In this document: in pieces, positions 31,817-39,653 of the stretch | Numbering within the stretch: position 1 is the first letter of the stretch | How the letters are laid out: every line of letters starts with the position of its first letter | NCBI GenBank assembly: GCA_019090895.1 | Contig: JAHRVB010000053.1 | Coordinates: 1-64,000 of the forward strand | Direction: 5' to 3' | Length of the DNA stretch: 64,000 nt | Origin: Kangiellaceae bacterium | Lineage (GTDB): Bacteria; Pseudomonadota; Gammaproteobacteria; Enterobacterales; Kangiellaceae | Translations under genes and position numbers: made by a program | Notes under the pieces: model-generated | Seen by the model: the letters and a program-made list of their open reading frames with translations, nothing else | What the model was told of the DNA's origin: nothing | Databases searched by the model: none

Positions 31817-32695
31817 TCAATGTTTATCAAATAACCAAGGCCTAATCGTATCCAGGTTTTCAATGACAACTTGTTGTGATTTAGGTTCTTCTTTGGTAGC
31901 GTTTGTGTTGATTCGTAAAAATTGTAACCAATAGTCGACCATAGCTCCACGAGAATTTATCCTAAGGTACCCGTCCGTCATACCATAATCGGCGGCAATT
32001 ACTTTTTGTTGAGATGGTGTCAGTCGATCATCCGGTTTTATAACAATCTCCAACTTAGTATTCCAGCCGATATCGTCTTCACAGGAGCGTTCACTTGGTC
32101 CAACAACATCATAAATATTAGTAATTCTCGATAGCACAAAATCACGAAATTCAGAGCTTTTTTCACAATAAGCTCTGACATGCCAGCGATACCCATTAAA
32201 TACTAAGGTATGAGGAGCGATGTTGCGATAGTCTTGTTCAGAACTGAGCGACATATATTCAATTTCGATACGTTGTCGGTCTCTCGACGCTAATATGATG
32301 GGTCTCACTACTTCGGCATTGACTGAGCGAAATAGTGGGTTAACGACCTCCGTGTAGGCTTGGGGAAGGTTTGGTGCTGCAAATTGAGTCATCAAATCAC
32401 CGCGAATATTGAGCATATGTAAATACTCATTGATTTCACCTTTGGTGACTTTGGGAGAAAAACTATCTGACGGAATGTAGCCTTTTATTTGTTTATCAAA
32501 GACCAAGTTTTCAGGTGCTATATTGTTTCTATATTCATTGATATCTTTACTCGCCTGTTGTCGGCCTATTCCAAAAGCTTGTTGCAAGTGCTTGCTGGTT
32601 AACCGGCCTTCCCACAAAGTGATGATCTCAATCATCCGATATCGAAGTAACAAATCCCATCGATAGGGCCAGTCCATATTATTTGAATTAGTCAT
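31817..32695 (-). CDS. WYL-domain transcriptional regulator
   Basis: A 292-residue DNA-binding regulator: N-terminal winged helix-turn-helix (YRMIEIITLWEGRL then SKHLQQAFGIGRQQASKDIN), followed by the WYL domain (IEIEYMSLSSEQDYRNIAPH, LVFNGYRWHVRAYCEKSSEFRDFVLSRI) and a WCX-like C-terminal extension. WYL proteins bind ligands such as nucleic acids or cyclic dinucleotides and often regulate defence or DNA-damage genes. No such neighbour is seen here; the target is unknown. Confidence 0.85.
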   Translation of the reverse strand: MTNSNNMDWPYRWDLLLRYRMIEIITLWEGRLTSKHLQQAFGIGRQQASKDINEYRNNIAPENLVFDKQIKGYIPSDSFSPKVTKGEINEYLHMLNIRGDLMTQFAAPNLPQAYTEVVNPLFRSVNAEVVRPIILASRDRQRIEIEYMSLSSEQDYRNIAPHTLVFNGYRWHVRAYCEKSSEFRDFVLSRITNIYDVVGPSERSCEDDIGWNTKLEIVIKPDDRLTPSQQKVIAADYGMTDGYLRINSRGAMVDYWLQFLRINTNATKEEPKSQQVVIENLDTIRPWLFDKH

Positions 32696-32996
32696 TTATT
32701 ATTGGCTCTAACTAGATTATCTAAGGAACAGGATATCCTTTTAAGCAAAATAGATACAATGCCACCGTTCGGTATAATTGATATATCTTGTCCAATTTTC
32801 GGTTGCAAAGCTATAGCTTACCGAAATATTTATTCAGATGAAGAACCATCATAAATACTATCGATGTGAGTGAATGTTATATAGGGCTCCAGGTAGAGCT
32901 ATTAAGAACATTGATACTATTGTAGGAGGTCTTTACATCTATCGATAGAGCCTTTAAAGCTCGTTAGCACTGCATATCGAGCAGACTAGTCTACCA
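32696..32996. other. Divergent intergenic region
   Basis: A 301-base gap between the WYL regulator and the lipoprotein gene. It contains a 10-bp palindrome AGGATATCCT at 32730-32739, 35 bases upstream of the regulator start, which might be an autoregulatory site. Nothing else was recognised. Confidence 0.35.
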
Positions 32997-33275
32997 TTGA
33001 CTAAGAATATCCCGATAAAAATTGATTTCCTTAGCAAAATTGTCGAAAATCAACCTAGTAATGTCAACTTATCATCGCGGGCCTTGTTTTTGACCAAAAT
33101 TCTAATACTAGTCGTTATCTGTAGCTTTCTTTCAGCCTGTGGTTCTAAAGGGGAGCTGTTCGTACCTGACGAAATTCCAGCTGATCAAGCACACGAAGTA
33201 TTGGATAAGGGCGTGTCAGACGTAGAGAAAGAACAACCGACCGAATTGACCTCGCTGGAACCTAATATATTATGA
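32997..33275 (+). CDS. LptM/YifL-like small lipoprotein
   Basis: Short lipoprotein always found upstream of dapF in many gammaproteobacteria; in E. coli LptM assists the LPS transporter LptD. The lipobox is LSAC followed by GSKGELFVP, close to the family consensus GxKGPLYxP. A TTG at 32997 would give 92 residues, but the N-terminal 29 residues before the signal peptide look spurious; TTG codons at 33084 or 33090 would give a normal 61-63-residue lipoprotein. Its stop overlaps the dapF ATG. Confidence 0.75.
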   Translation: MTKNIPIKIDFLSKIVENQPSNVNLSSRALFLTKILILVVICSFLSACGSKGELFVPDEIPADQAHEVLDKGVSDVEKEQPTELTSLEPNIL

Positions 33276-34102
33276 TGATCAGTTTCGCAAAAATGCACGG
33301 GTTGGGTAATGATTTTATGGTTGTTGATACCATATCCCAAAACGTATATTTCAATGAAAGCCAAATTAGAAAGCTAGCCGATCGCCATAAAGGCATCGGT
33401 TTTGATCAATTATTGCTTATTGAGCCCCCTCCCCAACCGGATGTGGATTTTCATTATCGAATATTTAATGCCGACGGCTCAGAAGTTGGTCAGTGTGGAA
33501 ACGGTGTACGTTGTTTGGCTAAGTTTGTTCGCCAAATGGGACTAACTTGGAAACAGAAAATTCGAGTCAGTACAATCAACGGCATAATGGATCTGCAGTT
33601 TATGCGAAATGGTCTGGTAAGTGTCGATATGGGAGTTCCACAACTTGAACCCACTAAAATACCGCTTAATGTAGAGACTGAATCAATAGAATATGAAATT
33701 AAGCTAGACGATGAAGTCTTCAACTTTGGTTCTGTTTCAATGGGTAATCCGCATTGTGTATTGCTAGTTGATGACATTGAGGCCGCGAGAGTTGATGAGT
33801 TGGGCAAGATTATTAACCAGCATGAGTTATTTCCAGAAGGCGTAAACGTTGGTTTTATGCAAGTCGTATCTGATGATGAAGTTAAACTAAGAGTCTTTGA
33901 ACGGGGTGCCGGTGAAACTCTGGCTTGTGGTTCGGGGGCTTGTGCCAGTATGGTCATTGGTCGACTTCAGAATAAATTGCAGCAACGAATTAGAGTTTTC
34001 TTACCGGGGGGGCACTTACACATTGATTGGCATGGAAAAGGCGAATCACTGAAAATGGTGGGTCCAGCAGAATTTGTTTATCACGGGTATATAGAAATAT
34101 GA
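33272..34102 (+). CDS. dapF: Diaminopimelate epimerase
   Basis: Cofactor-independent racemase converting LL- to meso-diaminopimelate for lysine and peptidoglycan. The 276 residues have both catalytic Cys motifs, [12 protein letters not shown] and [10 protein letters not shown], plus [13 protein letters not shown] at the start. Its ATG overlaps the lipoprotein stop (ATGA) and its own stop overlaps the next start (ATGA), so the three genes are translationally coupled. Confidence 0.97.
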   Translation: MMISFAKMHGLGNDFMVVDTISQNVYFNESQIRKLADRHKGIGFDQLLLIEPPPQPDVDFHYRIFNADGSEVGQCGNGVRCLAKFVRQMGLTWKQKIRVSTINGIMDLQFMRNGLVSVDMGVPQLEPTKIPLNVETESIEYEIKLDDEVFNFGSVSMGNPHCVLLVDDIEAARVDELGKIINQHELFPEGVNVGFMQVVSDDEVKLRVFERGAGETLACGSGACASMVIGRLQNKLQQRIRVFLPGGHLHIDWHGKGESLKMVGPAEFVYHGYIEI

Positions 34103-34827
34103 AGTTATCTCAGCACCAAGTTCTAGAAAATAACAAACATAAAGAAAACCTCGCTCGTGTTTATGAAATGATGGACGAAGCCAAGGTTAAACAGTATTTG
34201 CTAGAGAACCCAAATTTTCTCATAAAAAATCCGGAGTTGTTGAGTCATATTGAACTTCAATATGGAGAACAGGAAACATTCTCGCTGGTAGAAAGACAGG
34301 TAAAAACTTTACGGGATAAAAATAGCGAACTCCAAGGTCAACAAATTAATATGCTTCAAACGGCTCATGCTAATGAAGAACTATTAATACTATGTAATGA
34401 GTTTATGCTCGATCTCGTAGGGTGTGAAAGTCTAGCGGTTTTAACGTCCAAAATTATCACTCAGCTCCGGCAGTCATTTGAACTCGATGGTGCTGCGTTG
34501 GTATTGGTTGGTGATTATGAGCATTGTGCACCCGCACAGGTTTTTGAGAGTGCTGATAAAATAAAGGAATTGTTGAATTGTCAATTTCCAGACAACCAAC
34601 CGCTTTGTGGTCGATTAGGACAGTCACCTAAAGAAGTTCTTTTCGGCGAATTATCCTATAACTACCAATCCTGTGCACTAATTCCCCTCGGTCGGGAATG
34701 TGAACACGGTTTAATCGCTCTTGCTAGTAAAGATGTTTTAAGATTTGATCCGGAGATGGGGACTCTTTTTGTTGAATTAATCGCCAAGTATATTACCGCA
34801 TTAGTTACACCCTATGAGCGAGCATAA
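34099..34827 (+). CDS. DUF484 (GAF-like) family protein
   Basis: A 242-residue protein of the DUF484 family found between dapF and xerC in proteobacteria; it has a helical N-terminus ([22 protein letters not shown], in part; [12 protein letters not shown]) and a C-terminal GAF-like fold (GALVLVGD-type strand and [18 protein letters not shown]). The function is unknown. The ATG at 34099 overlaps the dapF stop. Confidence 0.88.
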   Translation: MKLSQHQVLENNKHKENLARVYEMMDEAKVKQYLLENPNFLIKNPELLSHIELQYGEQETFSLVERQVKTLRDKNSELQGQQINMLQTAHANEELLILCNEFMLDLVGCESLAVLTSKIITQLRQSFELDGAALVLVGDYEHCAPAQVFESADKIKELLNCQFPDNQPLCGRLGQSPKEVLFGELSYNYQSCALIPLGRECEHGLIALASKDVLRFDPEMGTLFVELIAKYITALVTPYERA

Positions 34828-34873
34828 TAGTTTCAGTGAAGATAACTCGTTAGAGAACAATATTGTTCAATAA
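34814..34873 (+). pseudogene. Possible xerC remnant (19-codon ORF at the expected xerC start)
   Basis: An ATG at 34814 overlaps the DUF484 stop in the way xerC normally does, and opens a 19-codon frame beginning [10 protein letters not shown] before a stop. Nothing resembling the Xer catalytic domain follows. It could be a vestige of a deleted xerC or a chance ORF. Confidence 0.2.
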
Positions 34874-35149
34874 ATTTAGAAGCCGTGAGAACCAGAATGA
34901 TTGTTCTGGTTTAATCTGTATAAATTTATTTGAAACAATTGAATAAGCTACTCTCGAATATGTACTAACATATGCTCTCTCCGTCGGAGCATATCTCACA
35001 GACCGGTGTTCTATTGTGACTTGTCGAATCCTGAGCAGTACCAACGTTGTTAATTCTTACAAGCACCTTGAAAACCCAAGTTCGTGTAGCTTAAGACTTT
35101 CAAATGCTAGCATCTTTATGAAAAAGTACTATCCAGGGCGACGAAAAAA
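34828..35149. other. Intergenic region in place of xerC, with hairpin
   Basis: A 322-base gap between DUF484 and the HAD gene, where xerC would be expected. It contains a perfect 8-bp hairpin (AACCAGAA / TTCTGGTT, loop of 6) at 34890-34911 with a weak T-rich tail, possibly a terminator for the dapF operon. No coding sequence is supported. Confidence 0.5.
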
Positions 35150-35833
35150 ATGACTTATACGAAAATAAAATTTCTGAGTTTTGATTTGGATAATACACTA
35201 TATGATAACCAGCCTGTGATTGAGTTGGCAGAACAAAAATGCAAAGAGTTTCTGCAACTTCAATTTACAAACCAAAGGATAAAATTTGATTTTCAGACCT
35301 TCCTAGAATTACGCAAAAAGACGATAAGAATCGCAAAGTCCAACCATGAACAGAAACAAATCGAAAATCTTAGTAGGTTGAGAAGAGAGGTATTGATTGA
35401 ATTTTGCCAGGACTTAGAAGAATCAACACAGACTGCCGAACAGGCGTTAAAAATTTTTCTAAAATATCGTAGTAAAGTTAATTTGGTGACACCGATTTTA
35501 TCAATGATGAAAACGCTTTCAACTGATTTTAAAATGGTGAGCATTACTAATGGTAATTGCGACCCTAGTCTCACAGCGTTAGCTGTATTTTTTGTTAAGA
35601 ATTATTCGCCTGTCGACGATTTTCGAGCAAAACCCAATCCCGAAATGCTTATTAAAGTAATGGATGAATTTTCCCTAAAACCGGAAAATATCCTTCATAT
35701 TGGGGATAGCGTTAGTTCCGACGGAGAAGCCGCGAAAAGAGCCGGTTGTCAATATCTACATTTCTCTCCGTTTGAAAATGAAGGCGTCATCGCTGCACAT
35801 TGTGATCATCTACTGGTACAGCTAAGAAAATAA
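35150..35833 (+). CDS. HAD-superfamily hydrolase, YigB-like
   Basis: A 227-residue haloacid-dehalogenase phosphatase: motif I FDLDNTLYDN, motif II SITNGN, motif III Lys in RAKPNPEML and motif IV HIGDSVSSDGEAAKRAG, the usual YigB order. In E. coli YigB dephosphorylates FMN and other small phosphates. It normally follows xerC; here it follows the gap. The methyltransferase gene begins only 28 bases later, so it may share a transcript with the borosin genes. Confidence 0.85.
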   Translation: MTYTKIKFLSFDLDNTLYDNQPVIELAEQKCKEFLQLQFTNQRIKFDFQTFLELRKKTIRIAKSNHEQKQIENLSRLRREVLIEFCQDLEESTQTAEQALKIFLKYRSKVNLVTPILSMMKTLSTDFKMVSITNGNCDPSLTALAVFFVKNYSPVDDFRAKPNPEMLIKVMDEFSLKPENILHIGDSVSSDGEAAKRAGCQYLHFSPFENEGVIAAHCDHLLVQLRK

Positions 35834-35861
35834 GGAGAGGGCTATCGATAATCAAGGAAGT

Positions 35862-36653
35862 TTGGTTGTTGTGGGGACCGGTATTTTAACGCCGGCTCAT
35901 CTTACTCAAGCAGCGATTTCTAAGATCAAATCAGCTGATATTGTTCATGCACTTGTCCCTGACCCGCTCGGACTATCAACGATTAAAAAACTTAATTCTA
36001 AGCTTTGCAACCTTGCAGAATTTTATTATGACATTAATAGTGACCGTAACGGCGAGAACCGATTAGAAAGTTATGATCGTATGGTCGAAATCGTTTTAAA
36101 AGATGTATTTCATGGACTAAAAGTTTGCTGTATTTTTTATGGTCACCCTGGAGTATATGTATACCCATCTCATGTGGTGATTGAAAAAGCGAGAAAAGCC
36201 GGATACAAAGCTGAAATGCTACCGGCTATTTCTGCAGAAGACTGTTTATACGCAGATCTAGGCATTGATCCGGGGCGATGCGGAAGTCAGTCATATGAGG
36301 CGTCCCAGTATTTGTTTTATCAACACACCACTAACACCTTTGCAAATATGATTTTATGGCAAATTGGTGTGGTCGGCGATGAATCGCTAAAGAGGTTGGA
36401 GCCCTCAGAGTTTGGACTTGCAATGTTGGCAGACAAGTTATCCAATTTCTATCCGCAAGATCACGAGGTTATCCTTTATGAAGCTTCCCGACTTCCGATC
36501 ATGGATTATCGCTCGGATAAGATAGAACTGAATCAATTAGTTCAAGCAAAAGTAAGCACCATTACAACGTTAGTTGTTCCTCCGTTATCGAATCTGCCCA
36601 TAAATAGGGAGTTTTGCGAAAAGTGGAATATAGACTTAGAAAGCTTAAATTAA
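35862..36653 (+). CDS. Split-borosin peptide backbone alpha-N-methyltransferase (SonM-like)
   Basis: Tetrapyrrole-methylase-fold enzyme predicted to use SAM to methylate backbone amides of the peptide encoded next door. From my recollection of SonM of Shewanella, the shared blocks are: SLVVVGTG at the start, ENRLESYDRMV (Arg67 and Tyr71, in the region of the catalytic Tyr/Arg cluster), YGHPGV 93-98, ISAE 123-126, DLGIDPG 132-138, SQSYEASQYLF, ILWQIGVVG and YPQDHEVILYEA. The 263 residues match the family. It lacks the fused substrate tail of fungal OphMA, so it is of the split type. TTG at 35862 is the first usual start codon, but its ribosome site is too close; an ATC at 35844 has AAGGAGAGG at ideal spacing and restores the residues preceding GSLV. 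Confidence 0.88.
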   Translation: MVVVGTGILTPAHLTQAAISKIKSADIVHALVPDPLGLSTIKKLNSKLCNLAEFYYDINSDRNGENRLESYDRMVEIVLKDVFHGLKVCCIFYGHPGVYVYPSHVVIEKARKAGYKAEMLPAISAEDCLYADLGIDPGRCGSQSYEASQYLFYQHTTNTFANMILWQIGVVGDESLKRLEPSEFGLAMLADKLSNFYPQDHEVILYEASRLPIMDYRSDKIELNQLVQAKVSTITTLVVPPLSNLPINREFCEKWNIDLESLN

Positions 36654-36732
36654 ATTCGCAACTAATAGCCATTTGCAGTTTATGCCTATTCGTTGTATAA
36701 AGGTTATAGGACGAACCATAAAAGGGTATATT

Positions 36733-36951
36733 ATGAGCCGGCAATTAACCGATTTCTTAACCAATTTGTCAACAGATGATGCTCTCGTAGATGCTTTTAA
36801 TAATGATAAAGAAAGTACGATGAAAGCGTATGGTGTATCAGATAAACATATCGAATTAGTAATCAATAAGAACTATGGTGAAATTCAAAGCATATTGGGG
36901 GCAGACTACACCATTGCAAACAATAGTGTTATCAAAGCATTTAAGAAGTAG
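36733..36951 (+). CDS. Borosin precursor peptide (SonA-like)
   Basis: A 72-residue peptide starting MSRQLTDFLTNLS. Residues about 5-55 form a small all-helical leader/recognition domain of the LigA-like borosin-binding type: DDALVDAFNNDKESTMKAYG, in part, then GVSDKHIELVINKNYGEI. The C-terminal tail from about 57 (ADYTIANNSVIKAFKK) aligns by eye with the methylated end of SonA, placing the SVIKA segment over its modified hydrophobic residues. The ATG at 36733 has AAAGGG seven bases upstream; a longer in-frame start at 36673 would add an implausible tail. It lies 79 bases after the methyltransferase. The family recognition is strong for so short a protein; the modified residues are inferred. 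Confidence 0.85.
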   Translation: MSRQLTDFLTNLSTDDALVDAFNNDKESTMKAYGVSDKHIELVINKNYGEIQSILGADYTIANNSVIKAFKK

Positions 36952-36978
36952 CCAATTAAACCACGTTATAGCTGTCAC

Positions 36979-38838
36979 ATGAGTTCTCGTAGATTTTTCA
37001 TTTCGTTGTTCCCATTCGTCATATTATTTTTGGTTGATGTGGGATCAGTGAAAGCAGAAGATCAATCCTCAACCTTTTTAAATGAAGAAGCTTATCAGAA
37101 ATTAAAACAAGGTAATTATGAAACGGCTTACCAAATTTCTGTTCAGGCATTAAGCCAAGCAAAAGCCGAAAATCAACCCATTGAACAAGCGAGGGCGTTG
37201 AGCAATTTGGCCTCAAACCTTTCATACCTCGGAGACAAAGAAAAAGCGTTATCGCTTTATTCGGAATCATTAGAAACGAGTCGACAAGAAAATGACTTAT
37301 TTGGAACCAATCGAGCACTTAATAATATAGCCAGTATTTATTATGATCTTGAAGACCCTGATGAAACCTTAAAATATCGCCAACTCCAACTGGAAAATAG
37401 TTTAGCCTCCAATGATATCGAAGATTTACTCATTGCCTACATAGGGCTAACCCAAGCTTATTCGCTAAAACTCAATCTTGGCGATGCGAAACACTACGCC
37501 AATCTCGCACGACAATCGTTAGTCAATCATCCAAATCCATTCTTGGAAATATATGTTCTTTTGTCAGAGTCTGAAATAGAAGAAATTCAAAAAGATTACG
37601 ACAAAGCCATTAGTTTAATGAACAACGCTGTTTTTATTGCTGAATCCAATGATTTTCACGGCTTAACAGTAAGTGCGAGAGCTAATATAGTTCAATACTA
37701 TTTGAAACAAAAAAAATACGCCGAAGCTATTAGAGTTGGAAATGAAACTCTTGTTAAAGCACAGGAAATAAAACATCAAACTAAAATAATACAATTGAAC
37801 AAATTGCTTTCGGAAGCTTATCAAGCGATAGGTAATTTCGAACAAGCTCTTCATCATTACAAAAAATTGAAATCAGTTAACGAACGCATTATTGACGAGA
37901 AAGTTAGATTATTGGGTGAAGTTACAAAAATAGAACGTCAAGTGTTTGAGAAAGAAGAGCAACTGATTAAAATGGTAAAAGACCAAAAAATACTTTCGTT
38001 GATGCTTGATAAACAAAAACAAAATCAATTAATTTGGGCTGCTATTGCAAGTGCAGTTTTTATTCTATTATTCTTTATTTATTACCGGCTTAATAGTGAA
38101 AAGGAGATACATCGCCAAAAATCACTTAATAAGCGATTGGAAGAATTAGACGTTATAAAAGATCGCGTATTGACCAATACTTCACATGAACTGCGTACAC
38201 CATTAAATGGAATTATAGGATTGTCAGAGATTATTATTAAAGATGAGCAAAGTGGACTCTCAGAACCCACGATACATTCGCTCCGTTTAATTAAGTCTTC
38301 AGGTGAACAATTGGCTAGGGTAATTAATGATATTCTGGAACTTTCTAAGCTTAAGAGTAATAAGCTGACGATCGTTAATACAAGGTTTAATTTAAATGAA
38401 CTCATTAATGATGTGGTAGCTGTTTGTTCTCCACAAGCGAATCAAAAATTATTGCGGGTTACTTACCGAGAGATAGATAATGCGGTGATAGCTCAAGATA
38501 GAGGGCGTTTACAGCAAGTCCTTTTTAATGTGATTGGAAACTCGGTAAAATTTACAGAAAATGGCGACATAGATGTTGTCGTAGATATTAAAAATGGTGA
38601 GATTGAAATTATCGTTAATGATACCGGTATTGGAATTCCCTTAGAAAAACAAGAGAGGATTTTCGAAGGGTTTGAGCAAGTTGATATTGGTAATAATCGC
38701 AGACAATCGGGTTCAGGTTTAGGATTAGCAATTAGTCGTGGTATTTCGGAAGCGATCGGAGGAGAACTTACGCTAACTTCAACATTAGGAAAAGGAACGA
38801 GTGTTAAGGTTCTAATCCCCAATATCTCAGTTAGTTAG
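36979..38838 (+). CDS. TPR-domain sensor histidine kinase
   Basis: A 619-residue membrane kinase. The signal peptide covers about 1-26 (VKA-ED). A periplasmic part with about six TPR-like repeats (ARALSNLASNLSYLGDKEKA, in part) runs to about 300, then a coiled coil, a membrane helix near 355-375 (LIWAAIASAVFILLFFIYY), HisKA with phospho-acceptor His403 in NTSHELRTPLNG, and HATPase with N-box VLFNVIGNSVKF and G2-box GSGLGLAIS. No receiver domain and no response-regulator gene are adjacent. It starts 27 bases after the precursor gene on the same strand, so it is likely co-transcribed; whether it senses the peptide or is only a neighbour is unknown. Confidence 0.9.
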   Translation: MSSRRFFISLFPFVILFLVDVGSVKAEDQSSTFLNEEAYQKLKQGNYETAYQISVQALSQAKAENQPIEQARALSNLASNLSYLGDKEKALSLYSESLETSRQENDLFGTNRALNNIASIYYDLEDPDETLKYRQLQLENSLASNDIEDLLIAYIGLTQAYSLKLNLGDAKHYANLARQSLVNHPNPFLEIYVLLSESEIEEIQKDYDKAISLMNNAVFIAESNDFHGLTVSARANIVQYYLKQKKYAEAIRVGNETLVKAQEIKHQTKIIQLNKLLSEAYQAIGNFEQALHHYKKLKSVNERIIDEKVRLLGEVTKIERQVFEKEEQLIKMVKDQKILSLMLDKQKQNQLIWAAIASAVFILLFFIYYRLNSEKEIHRQKSLNKRLEELDVIKDRVLTNTSHELRTPLNGIIGLSEIIIKDEQSGLSEPTIHSLRLIKSSGEQLARVINDILELSKLKSNKLTIVNTRFNLNELINDVVAVCSPQANQKLLRVTYREIDNAVIAQDRGRLQQVLFNVIGNSVKFTENGDIDVVVDIKNGEIEIIVNDTGIGIPLEKQERIFEGFEQVDIGNNRRQSGSGLGLAISRGISEAIGGELTLTSTLGKGTSVKVLIPNISVS

Positions 38839-38860
38839 TAAAATTGTCAGTCATTACTCT

Positions 38861-39622
38861 TTAAAAACGTAACGATAAACAGCTTAATCCCCCATCAATT
38901 TTTTGAAATTCTGAGACGTCGACTTCTCTTACTTTGTAGCCCATCGATTCAATCAATATCTTTGTTTTAGGGAATCCTTTAGGTGTTAATACCATCCCAT
39001 TAATCCATACACTATTGGCTGCGTAGGCCTCATCACTATCAACCGCCAACACTTGATATTTTTGAAATTCGGGCTTTGTTAGAAATTCACCACAAGCGAG
39101 TAAGTTCCCGTCTTCTAAGTAACCCAACCCAGTTTTAAGGTGTAACACTTCAGTTAGAGTTACAATCGAGCCTGTCATGTGATGTTTTTCAAGGATCTCT
39201 ATCATTTGCTCCGCCCCTTGTTGATTCGTTCGGGCAGATAATCCAATATAAAAATGACTGCCGACCATCATAATGTCGCCAGCTTCCACATTACCAGGGG
39301 CGGAAATTTCCTCTATTTTAGAATAGAACGATTCTATTATCGGCTTGATGGATTCTATTTCTTTGGTTCGCGTGTCCGCACCTGGGTTAGTAATAATTGC
39401 GCAGTGTGGTGTCATCAATGCAACATCTTCTACAAAGGTTGAGTCTGGAAACGCTTCATCTGACTCAAGGCAAGTAACTTCCAGCCCGCACTCTTCTAGT
39501 GCTTGAATATAGTCTTTATGCTGTTTGATGGCTATTAGGTAATCTGGTTTCCCTAAGTTAGCACTGGTTAGCCCGTTAATCATCGCCTTACAAGGCGTTC
39601 TCACAATTGCTTTACTAAACAT
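38861..39622 (-). CDS. N(G),N(G)-dimethylarginine dimethylaminohydrolase (DDAH)
   Basis: Amidinotransferase-superfamily enzyme that hydrolyses methylated arginines to citrulline and methylamines. The 253 residues carry the pentein catalytic set: FVEDVA 63-68, GNVEAGDIMMVG near 110, LSARTNQQG, HLKTG with catalytic His161, and GGLSCLSLRF with catalytic Cys248. The length equals that of bacterial DDAH, and the C-terminal SLRF matches the family. It is second in a two-gene unit behind the Rieske oxygenase, with a 31-base gap. Confidence 0.88.
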   Translation of the reverse strand: MFSKAIVRTPCKAMINGLTSANLGKPDYLIAIKQHKDYIQALEECGLEVTCLESDEAFPDSTFVEDVALMTPHCAIITNPGADTRTKEIESIKPIIESFYSKIEEISAPGNVEAGDIMMVGSHFYIGLSARTNQQGAEQMIEILEKHHMTGSIVTLTEVLHLKTGLGYLEDGNLLACGEFLTKPEFQKYQVLAVDSDEAYAANSVWINGMVLTPKGFPKTKILIESMGYKVREVDVSEFQKIDGGLSCLSLRF

Positions 39623-39653
39623 AGATTTCTCTTTTAATATTAAATGACAAAAA

